NCBI GenBank assembly: GCA_009782085.1
Contig: WQUN01000103.1
Span: 1-12,816 of the forward strand
From: Bacillota bacterium
Lineage (GTDB): Bacteria; Bacillota; Clostridia; Lachnospirales; WQUN01
DNA: 12,816 bases
Direction of reading: 5' to 3'
Shown: piece after piece, positions 6,637-12,816 of the stretch
How positions within the stretch are numbered: the stretch's first letter is position 1
Layout: every line of letters begins with the position of its first letter
Made by a program: the position numbers and the translations under genes
The notes under the pieces: model-generated
Databases searched by the model: none
What the model was told of the DNA's origin: nothing
What the model saw: the letters and a program-made list of their open reading frames with translations, nothing else

Positions 6637-6774
6637 GAGCGCGGCAAATTTTCGTGGGATTTGCCATAATACAGCAGGGGACGCCGCCCTCGGCGTCCCG
6701 CGGTTGTCGCAGATTCAAGTAACGGGACGCCCAGGGGGCGTCCCCTACGATTCCCACGAAAATTTGTCGCACCC
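6635..6774. mobile_element. MITE-like element with inverted ends and possible TTTTATT duplication
   Basis: The ends at 6641-6660 and 6750-6770 are inverted repeats, GCGGCAAATTTTCGTGGGAT against GCGACAAATTTTCGTGGGAA, with one substitution and one indel. Inside are two GTAGGGG-family hairpins in opposite orientation: 6677-6699 (GGGACGCCG with CGGCGTCCC) and 6723-6746. TTTTATT occurs on both sides (6628-6634 and 6775-6781), as expected of a target duplication, though it is AT-rich and could be chance. It has no coding capacity of its own, so it would need a transposase in trans. Confidence 0.65.
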
Positions 6775-6857
6775 TTTTATTAAATATGACATTTGAAATA
6801 ACAAATGGGCGTTGATTTGCCAAAAGTATCTGATTTTGCGGCATTGTACGCAACATG

Positions 6858-6886
6858 TTGACCAGCCGCTCAAATGATGTTACTTT
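6858..6886 (+). promoter_or_regulatory. Predicted promoter of the glycosidase operon
   Basis: TTGACC (6858-6863), a 17-bp spacer and TACTTT (6881-6886) with TGT before it (extended -10). The -35 is good and the -10 weak (3 of 6), which would suit an activated promoter. The expected start, near 6893, coincides with the first base of the 65-bp hairpin. Confidence 0.45.
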
Positions 6887-6892
6887 CATCTC

Positions 6893-6957
6893 TACCGGAG
6901 TGCGAAAACATTAACCTCCTCTGTCACGTCGTCGGTAAATGTTTTCAGCATCCGGTA
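6893..6957 (+). repeat. 65-bp hairpin repeat, copy 2 (putative operon leader)
   Basis: Matches 385-449 except at three positions. Two of them (element positions 22 and 44) form an A-T pair here and a G-C pair in copy 1. It lies 35 bp before the fucosidase ATG and, if the promoter at 6858 is right, would form a hairpin at the extreme 5' end of the mRNA. The outer inverted repeat of copy 1 is absent. Possible roles are mRNA stabilisation, binding of a regulator or a mobile palindrome; the sequence does not decide. Confidence 0.8.
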
Positions 6958-6992
6958 TCGCCGATCTTATCGCCTGTCGAGAGGGGAATGAA

Positions 6993-8303
6993 ATGCAAAA
7001 TACGGATGACTCATATCAGATCCGCAGCGAAAGGACCCGCTGGTTTATGGAAAGCCGGTTCGGAATGTTCATCCACTGGGGTTTATACTCCGTTCCCGGC
7101 CGCGGGGAGTGGGTGCGCAACAGGGAGAACATTCCGGACGAGGATTACTCGCCGTATTTCAAAGAATTCGACCCAGTCCGCTACGACCCGCGCGAATGGG
7201 CGAGAACCGCGAAGGCCGCCGGAATAAAGTACGCCGTGATGACGGCCAAGCATCACGAGGGCTTTTGCCTGTTCGATTCCCAATATACGGACTACAAATC
7301 GACCAACACGAAGGCGGGCAAAGACCTGATCGCCGGGTTTGTGGAGGCGTTCCGCGCCGAAGGCATAAGAATCGGCCTGTACTATTCGCTGATCGACTGG
7401 AACCACCCGGACTATCCCCATTACGGCGATAAAACCCATCCGGAGAGGGAAATGGAAAAGAACAGAGACAGGAAGCACGATTTCCCGCGCTATGTGGAGT
7501 ATCTGCATAACCAGGTCAGGGAATTGCTCACAAACTACGGCAAAATAGACATCATGTGGTTCGACTTTTCCTACGACGTCATGACCGGGGAGAAATGGGA
7601 AGCCGATAGACTCGTAAAAACGGCGCGTTCATTGCAGCCCGATATCATCATCGACGACAGGCTCATTGCGAACGGGCTTCCCGGAAGGGTCCTGGAGGCC
7701 GAACCGTTGCCCTACGCCGGGGATTTCTTTTCGCCGGAGCAGATAATCCCGTCGGAAGCCGTGACCGACAGGCTCGGACGGGCAGTCCCGTGGGAGTCCT
7801 GCGTGACGCTGAACAACCACTGGGGCTACGGCTCGAAGGATCTGCGCTATACCGGCGCCGAAAACATCGTGAAAATGCTGGTCAACACGACCAGCAAAAA
7901 CGGTAACCTGCTGATAAATATCGGCCCGAACGCCAAGGGCGAATTTCCGGAGGAAGTTCTGCCATCTCTGGAAAAAACAGGTAAATGGCTCAAAAAGAAC
8001 GGGGAGAGCGTCTTCGGCTGCGGAAAGGCCGATTTCCCGAAGCCGGAATGGGGACGCTACACCCAAAGGGGAAACAAGCTGTACGCCCACGTGTACGAGA
8101 GAGGGCCGGCCCAGCTGAGGTTCGACGGGCTGATGGGAAAGGTCAAAAACGCGCGGCTGCTGCGCGACGGTTCGGAGCTCGACCTCGTGAAATGGCGCGT
8201 CGATTATCCGGATGACGCCTTTGTGGACTTGGTTTTTACAGACCTTCCGGACGAAACGGACACGGTGATCGAGTTTGAGCTGACGAAGGGAGAACAGCAA
8301 TGA
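6993..8303 (+). CDS. GH29-family alpha-L-fucosidase-like glycoside hydrolase
   Basis: A 436-residue protein without a signal peptide, so probably cytoplasmic. The catalytic (beta/alpha)-barrel is clear: RFGMFIHWGLYSVPGRGEW (residues 22-40), YAVMTAKHHEGFCLFDS (80-96), IGLYYSLIDW (127-136) and IDIMWFDF (185-192), where Asp191 fits the family nucleophile. GDFFSPEQ (243-250) and PWESC (266-270) are later conserved blocks, and Glu268 is a candidate acid/base. NGNLLINIGP (303-312) closes the barrel, and a beta domain follows. GH29 enzymes release terminal alpha-L-fucose with retention. The ATG at 6993 has GAGGGG 6 nt upstream and is preferred over an in-frame ATG at 6939 that lies inside the hairpin repeat. 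The stop overlaps the next start (ATGA), so the two genes are translationally coupled. Fucosidase activity is a family inference; the linkage is unknown. Confidence 0.88.
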   Translation: MQNTDDSYQIRSERTRWFMESRFGMFIHWGLYSVPGRGEWVRNRENIPDEDYSPYFKEFDPVRYDPREWARTAKAAGIKYAVMTAKHHEGFCLFDSQYTDYKSTNTKAGKDLIAGFVEAFRAEGIRIGLYYSLIDWNHPDYPHYGDKTHPEREMEKNRDRKHDFPRYVEYLHNQVRELLTNYGKIDIMWFDFSYDVMTGEKWEADRLVKTARSLQPDIIIDDRLIANGLPGRVLEAEPLPYAGDFFSPEQIIPSEAVTDRLGRAVPWESCVTLNNHWGYGSKDLRYTGAENIVKMLVNTTSKNGNLLINIGPNAKGEFPEEVLPSLEKTGKWLKKNGESVFGCGKADFPKPEWGRYTQRGNKLYAHVYERGPAQLRFDGLMGKVKNARLLRDGSELDLVKWRVDYPDDAFVDLVFTDLPDETDTVIEFELTKGEQQ

Positions 8304-9376
8304 TAAGCGGGATCGACAACAATATGGGAAACCTGCACCGACTTTCGGAAGCGGTCACGCGTTCGATAAGCCCGGAAAACAAAACCGGCGGGAAGGGCAT
8401 GGGCGGGATGGCGGAGCTGGACCCGGCGAACAGGACCCACGCGGCGCGGGACCTGGGCGCCGGCTGGAAGATCAGCCCAACCGTTGTCATCAAGGGCGGG
8501 GACACGCACGAGGCGGCGAACATCATCGGCTCCGGCGCGGTCCAGCATATCTGGCTCACGCCGACGGGCAAGTGGAGAAACCTAATCCTGCGGATTTACT
8601 GGGACGGGCAGGAGCATCCGTCCGTCGAATGCCCAATAGGGGATTTTTTCTGCTCGGGCTGGGGCAAATACGCCCGCGTCTCGTCGCTGGCCGTATGCGT
8701 CAATCCCGGCAGCGCCTTTAACTGCTACTGGACGATGCCATTCCGGAAAAACTGCCGGATAACCCTCGAAAACATAGCCGAAGAGGACGCCGTCGTATTT
8801 TATCAGATCGACTACGCTCTGGCCGAAACGCCGGACGACTGCGCCTATTTCCACGCCCGTTTCGGGCGGACGAACCCCCTGCCGTATAAATCAGTGTACA
8901 CCATACTGGACGGCGTGAAGGGAAAGGGGCACTACGTGGGGACGTATATGGCCTGGGGCGTCCACAACAACGGCTGGTGGGGCGAGGGAGAGATAAAGTT
9001 CTATATAGACGGCGACACCTATCCCACCATATGCGGGACCGGGACCGAGGACTATTTCTGCGGCTCTTACAATTTCGAGGACACGGACACCCATAATTAC
9101 GCGCCGTTTGGCACGCCTTACTCCGGTTTTTACATCGTCACGGGGAACAATATGTACGAGGTGCAAAAGAGGTTCGGCCTGTACCGCTGGCATATAACCG
9201 ACCCGGTGCGCTTTGACGAAGACCTGAGAGTCACGATCCAGGCTTTGGGTCACCGGGAAGGCGGGAGGCTGCTGCCTCTTCAGGACGATATTTCTTCAGT
9301 CGCCTTCTGGTATCAGACGCTGCCGTCCGCGCCGCTGCCGAAGATCCCGGACAAGGATTATATGGAAGTGATATGA
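8300..9376 (+). CDS. GH172 (DUF2961) glycoside hydrolase
   Basis: A 358-residue protein of the DUF2961 family, now glycoside hydrolase family 172. Characterised members act on alpha-D-fructofuranosides (difructose dianhydride I) or D-arabinofuranosides. Seen here: the N-terminal arm, CPIGDFFCSGWG (111-122), the jelly-roll strands, WWGEGEIKFYIDGD (226-239) and CGTGTEDYFCGSY (245-257). Glu229 and Glu250 are 21 residues apart, like the catalytic pair Glu270/Glu291 that I recall for the Bifidobacterium dentium enzyme. There is no signal peptide, so it is probably cytoplasmic, acting on imported oligosaccharides. The start overlaps the fucosidase stop by 4 nt. Pairing with GH29 suggests a substrate that carries both a fucose-like deoxyhexose and a furanosidic sugar; this is inference. 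Confidence 0.85.
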   Translation: MISGIDNNMGNLHRLSEAVTRSISPENKTGGKGMGGMAELDPANRTHAARDLGAGWKISPTVVIKGGDTHEAANIIGSGAVQHIWLTPTGKWRNLILRIYWDGQEHPSVECPIGDFFCSGWGKYARVSSLAVCVNPGSAFNCYWTMPFRKNCRITLENIAEEDAVVFYQIDYALAETPDDCAYFHARFGRTNPLPYKSVYTILDGVKGKGHYVGTYMAWGVHNNGWWGEGEIKFYIDGDTYPTICGTGTEDYFCGSYNFEDTDTHNYAPFGTPYSGFYIVTGNNMYEVQKRFGLYRWHITDPVRFDEDLRVTIQALGHREGGRLLPLQDDISSVAFWYQTLPSAPLPKIPDKDYMEVI

Positions 9377-9390
9377 ACGAACACCGTCTA

Positions 9391-9495
9391 ATACGAATCT
9401 CAGATTAAAACTTCACAGGCGGAGCGCAGCAAAACGCCAGAGGGCGTTTTGCGTTATAAGCGGCAGACTGTGAAGATTTTAATCGAGATTCGTAT
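9391..9495. repeat. 105-bp inverted-repeat element with an inner hairpin
   Basis: The ends 9391-9418 and 9468-9495 are 28-nt imperfect inverted repeats that start with ATACGAATCTC and differ by two single-base indels. Inside, GCAAAACGCC (9429-9438) and GGCGTTTTGC (9443-9452) form a perfect 10-bp stem with loop AGAG. It begins 14 nt after the GH172 stop and may end that transcript, although no clean T-run follows the inner stem. TAA flanks the TACG ends on both sides. The first 12 bases recur alone at 11151-11162. Confidence 0.7.
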
Positions 9496-9520
9496 AAATC
9501 AACGCCACGCAACGATCACG

Positions 9521-9546
9521 GTAGGGGGGCTTGCCCGGCCGAGGGG
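9521..9546 (+). repeat. GTAGGG-family palindrome E (short)
   Basis: GTAGGGGGGCTTGCCC contains only a 4-bp stem (GGGC, loop TT, GCCC). It is included because its edge matches the other family members and it directly precedes the 41-bp tandem copies. A G-run (9542-9550) separates them. Confidence 0.4.
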
Positions 9547-9628
9547 GGGGCGGCGGGAGCGTAGCCCCCGCCCTACCAGATAATTGTGGGGCGGCGGGAG
9601 CGGAGCCCCCGCCCTACCCGATAATTTT
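9547..9628 (-). repeat. Two tandem 41-bp GTAGGG-family repeats
   Basis: Copies 9547-9587 and 9588-9628 differ at three positions. On the minus strand each reads GTAGGGCGGGGGCT and then forms a stem of GGCGGGGGC with GCTCCCGCC (one mismatch, 3-nt loop). The second copy runs into the coding sequence of the response regulator: its GTAGGG supplies the TAG stop (9614-9616) and the AT-rich flank encodes the last few residues. Confidence 0.8.
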
Positions 9629-11131
9629 GGAAGCGCTCCTGTACTCCCTGGGCGTAGCCCCCGTCAATTCCTTGAACTTCTTGTGGAAATACTTTATGCT
9701 GATATAGCCCGTCCGCGCGCATATTTCGGCCGTTTTCAGGTTAGTTCCGCTCAGCAGGGCCTGGGCGCGCTCGATCCTGACTCTGTTCAGATAATCCACG
9801 AAATTCATCCCCGTCTTCTTCTTGAAATAGCGGCAGAAATAGTATTCGCTCAAATATACGTGATCGGCTACTTCCGTCAAAGTCAGGTTTTCCATGTAAT
9901 GCTTCCCTACGTATGACTTGGCCGACTCTATGAGATCGTCGTCGTTTCCGGAGGCGTTTTTTCCTTTGAAATAGACCGCGGCGTTTTTGACCGTGTTCGG
10001 GAGGTTTTTTACCATAAGCTCTATGCTCACCGGGATGTTTTTTTCGTTCAGGCGCAGCGGGAAAGCGATGTTGGCGGGATAGACGGAGTATTTTATCAGA
10101 TCCTCGAAGGACATGCACCCGGACAGGCAGTCGCACAGGCCCGCCGCGTAAAAGTTCCGGTAGGCCGGATCGTCAGCCGATTCTGACAGGACGAAGCGCG
10201 CCTTCTCGAGGGCTTTTTCGGTTTTGCCGTCCTGTATCAGCCGTAACAGAGCCTGCGTATCCGACGAGGCGCGGGTTATACGCGTCTCGTTTTTCATAAT
10301 CTCCTCGATGCCGTCCGCAATGGGCCCAAACCGGACAATAGTCGCCAGGTTCAGTATCTCCAGGCAGTTTTGCGTCAGGACGGCCTTGAAAGCCTGAATA
10401 GCCGCGGGAAAGCTCTCCTCTTTCGGCGCTTTTAAAATCGCCAGATACCGGGACTTGTCGAAGGCGTGAGAAATAGGGATCAAAATCATTTTGTCCGAAA
10501 CCGCCAGTTGGTTGATTGCCGCGTAGAGGCGTTCTTTTTCGTAAGGCCAGGAGTCGTTCAGAAAATCTTCCAGGCCGTCGAGAGTGACCTCGGCGATAGC
10601 GGCCGGGGCCTTGGCGAGGTCGACGGAGAGCCGCGAGAACAGGCTGACGAGTTTTTTAACGTCGGTATCTTTGCGGGACAGAAAATCCGAAACGGCTTTT
10701 TGGTACGCCACCGGGACGGCCCCGTGAAAAATCGGCTCGCCGCCTTCCAAGCGGCGGTGGTCCAGGGCGTTTTTCGCTTTTTCGCACAGTTCCTGAATAT
10801 CGTAATATGTCGCCGGCTTCAGCAAATAGGAAAAAACGCCTATGTCGATACCCTTGTGCGCGTATTCGAAATCCTTGTGGGCGGTCAGGAAAACGACGAG
10901 CGTGCGCGGGCTCTTCTCCAATACGACCTGCGCGAAGTCCAGACCCGAGACTACGGGCATACGTATGTCAGTGATCAGCAGATCCGCCGGGTTTTTCGTC
11001 AGGTAATCCAAGGTCGGGAGCGCCTCGGTAAATGTGGCGGCAAGGCGGAACCCCATCTTTTCCCAGTCGAAAGAGCAGGCTATATTGTCCAGCACGACTT
11101 CCTCGTCGTCCACCATAACCAGCGAATACAA
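9614..11131 (-). CDS. YesN-like response regulator: receiver domain plus AraC-type DNA-binding domain
   Basis: A 505-residue cytoplasmic two-component regulator. The receiver domain (1-118) shows acidic VDDEE (8-9), phospho-acceptor Asp55 in LLITDIRMP, Thr83 in FLTAH and Lys105 in YLLKPA. Residues about 120-390 form a helical linker that is poorly conserved in this family. Residues about 400-500 hold two helix-turn-helix units of the AraC/XylS type (LTLTEVADHVYLSEYYFCRYF, written here as LTLTEVADHVYLSEYY then FCRYF; and KTAEICARTGYISIKYFHKK). Such regulators usually pair with a YesM-like histidine kinase and control sugar ABC transporters; no kinase gene adjoins it here. The frame is open to 11212, but the TTG at 11131 follows GGGAGAGGTGA, begins at the family N-terminus and lies downstream of a good promoter, so I chose it. 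It is divergent from the permeases, its probable targets. Confidence 0.88.
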   Translation of the reverse strand: MYSLVMVDDEEVVLDNIACSFDWEKMGFRLAATFTEALPTLDYLTKNPADLLITDIRMPVVSGLDFAQVVLEKSPRTLVVFLTAHKDFEYAHKGIDIGVFSYLLKPATYYDIQELCEKAKNALDHRRLEGGEPIFHGAVPVAYQKAVSDFLSRKDTDVKKLVSLFSRLSVDLAKAPAAIAEVTLDGLEDFLNDSWPYEKERLYAAINQLAVSDKMILIPISHAFDKSRYLAILKAPKEESFPAAIQAFKAVLTQNCLEILNLATIVRFGPIADGIEEIMKNETRITRASSDTQALLRLIQDGKTEKALEKARFVLSESADDPAYRNFYAAGLCDCLSGCMSFEDLIKYSVYPANIAFPLRLNEKNIPVSIELMVKNLPNTVKNAAVYFKGKNASGNDDDLIESAKSYVGKHYMENLTLTEVADHVYLSEYYFCRYFKKKTGMNFVDYLNRVRIERAQALLSGTNLKTAEICARTGYISIKYFHKKFKELTGATPREYRSASKIIG

Positions 11132-11150
11132 GCGCTCACCTCTCCCGCTT

Positions 11151-11162
11151 ATACGAATCTCA
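11151..11162. repeat. Solo copy of the ATACGAATCTC repeat end
   Basis: ATACGAATCTCA is identical to the first 12 bases of the inverted-repeat element at 9391, but has no partner here. It falls at the predicted transcription start of the response regulator, so it would form the first part of the mRNA leader. Confidence 0.5.
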
Positions 11163-11167
11163 AAGCC

Positions 11168-11196
11168 AGTATAGTCCGATATTCCCACACGGTCAA
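11168..11196 (-). promoter_or_regulatory. Sigma-A promoter of the response-regulator gene
   Basis: On the minus strand TTGACC (11191-11196), a 17-bp spacer and TATACT (11168-11173), each 5 of 6 to consensus. Start near 11161, about 30 nt before the TTG start. This argues against the longer open frame that reads through it. Confidence 0.75.
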
Positions 11197-11199
11197 GGA

Positions 11200-11218
11200 T
11201 GCCCGGGAACACTGGGCA
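11200..11218. promoter_or_regulatory. Possible operator dyad between divergent promoters
   Basis: TGCCC, 9 nt, GGGCA lies between the two -35 boxes of the divergent promoters (11196 and 11249). A shared site for the response regulator is plausible from the position alone; AraC-type proteins more often bind direct repeats, so this is weak. Confidence 0.25.
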
Positions 11219-11248
11219 AATTAGGGGACTGAACGCAAATCTGAGCCA

Positions 11249-11277
11249 TTGTTATTTTAGTTCGCGGCTGTTAGGAT
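11249..11277 (+). promoter_or_regulatory. Predicted promoter of the ABC permease operon
   Basis: TTGTTA (11249-11254), a 17-bp spacer and TAGGAT (11272-11277) with TGT ahead (extended -10). Both boxes are 4 of 6, which would suit an activator-dependent promoter. Start near 11284; leader about 30 nt. Confidence 0.5.
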
Positions 11278-11313
11278 AGTTGTACTTAGGACTTTCCGGA
11301 GGGAGCGGGGATC

Positions 11314-12246
11314 GTGAAAAGCGGGAAAGCGGCGGGACGCCGGTCGCTCGAAGGCGCGCGCTCCGCCCAGCTGTGGGTGATGTGCTCCGTTCCGATCGCA
11401 TTGGTGATCCTGTTTTCCTACGTCCCTATGGCGGGTATCGTCCTCGCCTTCAAAAAGTACACTGCGCCGTTGGGGATATTCGGCAGCCAATGGGTCGGAC
11501 TGAAAAACTTCTCCTTCTTTTTCCTGTCGAACGACGCTTTGCAGGTCACCTGGAACACGCTTTCGATGAACTTCCTGTTCATTGTGTTCGGAACTTTGTG
11601 CGCGGTCGCCCTCGCCCTGCTGTTCTATGAGATAAGGAGCAGGAAAGCTCTGAAAGTCTACCAGACCATATGGATCACCCCGAATTTTCTGTCCTGGGTT
11701 GTGGTCAGTTTCATGGCCTATGCCTTTCTGGAGCCGAAATACGGGATGCTGAACGTGATCCTCCGGTTTTTCAACGTCCAGGGGCCGAACTGGTACGCCA
11801 CCCCGAAGGCCTGGCCGGTTATACTGACCGTCGCGAGCGTGTGGAAGTCCGTGGGAATGGACTGCCTGATATATTACGCCTCTCTGGTGGGCATAGATTC
11901 GGAACTGATCGAGGCCGCGAAAATAGACGGGGCGAACCGCCGCGCGATTATCCGCTACATGATCCTGCCGCATCTGCTGTCGCTCATATCCATTTTGACC
12001 ATCATGAAAATAGGCGGGATCTTCAGGGCCGATTTCGGGCTGTTTTACCAGCTGACCCGCGATACGCCGCAGTTGTATTCCGTCACCGACGTCATAGATA
12101 CCTATATTTTCAGGACGATGTACCAGTCGGCCAACATGGGCGTCTCCACGGCGATCGGGCTGCTGCAGTCGCTGGTCGGCTTTACGCTGGTTCTGCTGAC
12201 GAACCATTTCAGCAAAAAAATCGACCCGGATATCGGATTGTTCTGA
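11314..12246 (+). CDS. Carbohydrate ABC transporter permease, CUT1 type (LplB/UgpA-like)
   Basis: A 310-residue inner-membrane permease with about six hydrophobic segments, near residues 21-47, 82-106, 118-140, 167-190, 220-240 and 278-296. The cytoplasmic EAA loop that docks to the ATPase is clear at 200-219 (EAAKIDGANRR, ending in ILP). The N-terminal block VPMAGIVLAFKKY and the GNW/GPNWYATP-type periplasmic region resemble LplB-like permeases of Bacillota, which import oligosaccharides. The GTG start at 11314 has GGAGGGAG upstream. It is the first gene of the divergent operon, 35 nt ahead of the second permease, and should form a heterodimer with it. The substrate cannot be read from the sequence; the nearby GH29 and GH172 genes suggest a fucose- or furanose-containing oligosaccharide. 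Confidence 0.9.
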   Translation: MKSGKAAGRRSLEGARSAQLWVMCSVPIALVILFSYVPMAGIVLAFKKYTAPLGIFGSQWVGLKNFSFFFLSNDALQVTWNTLSMNFLFIVFGTLCAVALALLFYEIRSRKALKVYQTIWITPNFLSWVVVSFMAYAFLEPKYGMLNVILRFFNVQGPNWYATPKAWPVILTVASVWKSVGMDCLIYYASLVGIDSELIEAAKIDGANRRAIIRYMILPHLLSLISILTIMKIGGIFRADFGLFYQLTRDTPQLYSVTDVIDTYIFRTMYQSANMGVSTAIGLLQSLVGFTLVLLTNHFSKKIDPDIGLF

Positions 12247-12281
12247 TAATTCTGTAACCGTCATAAAGGAGCGCGGGACAT

Positions 12282-12816
12282 ATGGGAAAAAAGGCCGGGA
12301 AAACGCTCATTCCGATGCATATCGCGCTGGTACTGCTCTCCGCGCTGGCTCTGCTGCCGTTTTTGCTCGTTCTGGCCATTTCTTTTTCCAACGAGAGAGA
12401 CATAGTCTATTACGGCTACAAGCTCCTCCCGATGAATTTTTCGCTCGACGCGTACAGATACATTTTGCAGAGCGTGAATAACGCCGCGACGCTCCTCCAG
12501 GCTTACAAGATCACTGTCGCATACTCCGCGGCGGGGACTGTGCTGAGTGTTCTGCTGATGACCTTTTTCGCGTACCCGCTTTCCCAGAAGTGCTTCAGGG
12601 GCAGGAACGCGGTCAACTTTTTCCTGTACTTCACGATGCTGTTTTCGGGCGGCCTGGTGCCGGTTTATATACTCAACACCCGGTACCTCCATCTGAACAA
12701 CACCCTGTGGATATACATACTGCCGTCTTTGATAAACCCCTGGTATGTGTTCATGATGCGGACTTTTTTCCGTCAGATACCGGAGGAGATACACGACTCG
12801 GCGGTCGTGGACGGCG
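12282..12816 (+). CDS. Carbohydrate ABC transporter permease, LplC/MalG-like (cut by window end)
   Basis: The first 178 residues of the partner permease; it runs off the window without a stop. The ATG at 12282 has AAAGGAG 10 nt upstream. Membrane segments are visible near residues 13-35, 80-100, 112-135 and 145-160. Family hallmarks are LLPFLLVLAISFSNE after the first segment, LFSGGLVPVYIL at about 124-135 and NTLWIYILPSLINPWYVFMM (143-162). It ends inside the EAA motif (IPEEIHDSAVVDG). This is the CUT1 second subunit, pairing with the product of 11314-12246. A solute-binding protein gene usually follows, but lies outside the window if present. Confidence 0.9.
   Translation, partial: MGKKAGKTLIPMHIALVLLSALALLPFLLVLAISFSNERDIVYYGYKLLPMNFSLDAYRYILQSVNNAATLLQAYKITVAYSAAGTVLSVLLMTFFAYPLSQKCFRGRNAVNFFLYFTMLFSGGLVPVYILNTRYLHLNNTLWIYILPSLINPWYVFMMRTFFRQIPEEIHDSAVVDG

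Noticed and set aside
6578..6889. 103-residue minus-strand frame through the MITE-like element
   Set aside because: No good ribosome binding site, it contains the whole repeat element and overlaps the cortex-hydrolase start. Kept only as a possible relic in the findings.
11132..11212. N-terminal extension of the response regulator
   Set aside because: It would read through the predicted promoter and leader; the receiver domain begins right at the TTG at 11131.
11257..12264. 335-residue minus-strand frame antisense to the first permease
   Set aside because: The plus-strand permease has membrane segments and an EAA loop; the antisense product is Gln/Arg/His-rich with no family features.
1..12816. 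tRNA, rRNA, transposase gene or phage genes
   Set aside because: No cloverleaf, rRNA-like sequence, or transposase/integrase motif was seen on either strand.

Overview
The window reads as a moderately GC-rich, endospore-forming member of the Clostridia (Bacillota). A germination protease gene (gpr), a SleB-type cortex hydrolase, sigma-G-like promoter candidates, purine-rich ribosome binding sites, TTG/GTG starts and a YesN/LplB-style sugar-uptake module all point there. The genus cannot be named from this sequence.

Layout. Positions 1-727 carry no convincing gene but are packed with hairpins and palindromic repeats. Positions 728-3216 (minus strand) hold gpr, then a CarD-type RNA polymerase-binding regulator, then a PHP-domain phosphatase. 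Positions 3217-3607 hold a 100-bp palindrome and a strong sigma-A promoter for a secreted surface protein (3608-5509, plus). A bidirectional terminator and heptanucleotide repeats separate that gene from the convergent cortex hydrolase (5731-6561, minus). Positions 6562-6992 hold an insertion-like inverted-repeat element and the second copy of a 65-bp hairpin repeat. Then come a GH29 fucosidase-like and a GH172 (DUF2961) glycosidase gene, overlapping by 4 nt (6993-9376, plus). After another repeat-rich gap (9377-9613) come an AraC-type response regulator (9614-11131, minus) and, divergently transcribed, two ABC sugar-transporter permeases (11314-12246, and 12282 to the window edge).

The right half looks like a carbohydrate-use locus: binding-protein-dependent import by CUT1 permeases, control by a YesN-like response regulator, and intracellular cleavage by two exo-glycosidases. 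Neither the sensor kinase nor the solute-binding protein lies in the window. The left half is sporulation/germination and core transcription functions.

The most unusual content is non-coding. Two 65-bp hairpin repeats 6.5 kb apart differ at only three positions; two of these form a compensatory G-C to A-T change in the stem and the third lies in an unpaired bulge. One copy starts at the predicted transcription start of the glycosidase operon. A second repeat family shares a constant GTAGGG edge but has variable self-complementary arms, and occurs at five loci; one copy supplies the stop codon of the response regulator.
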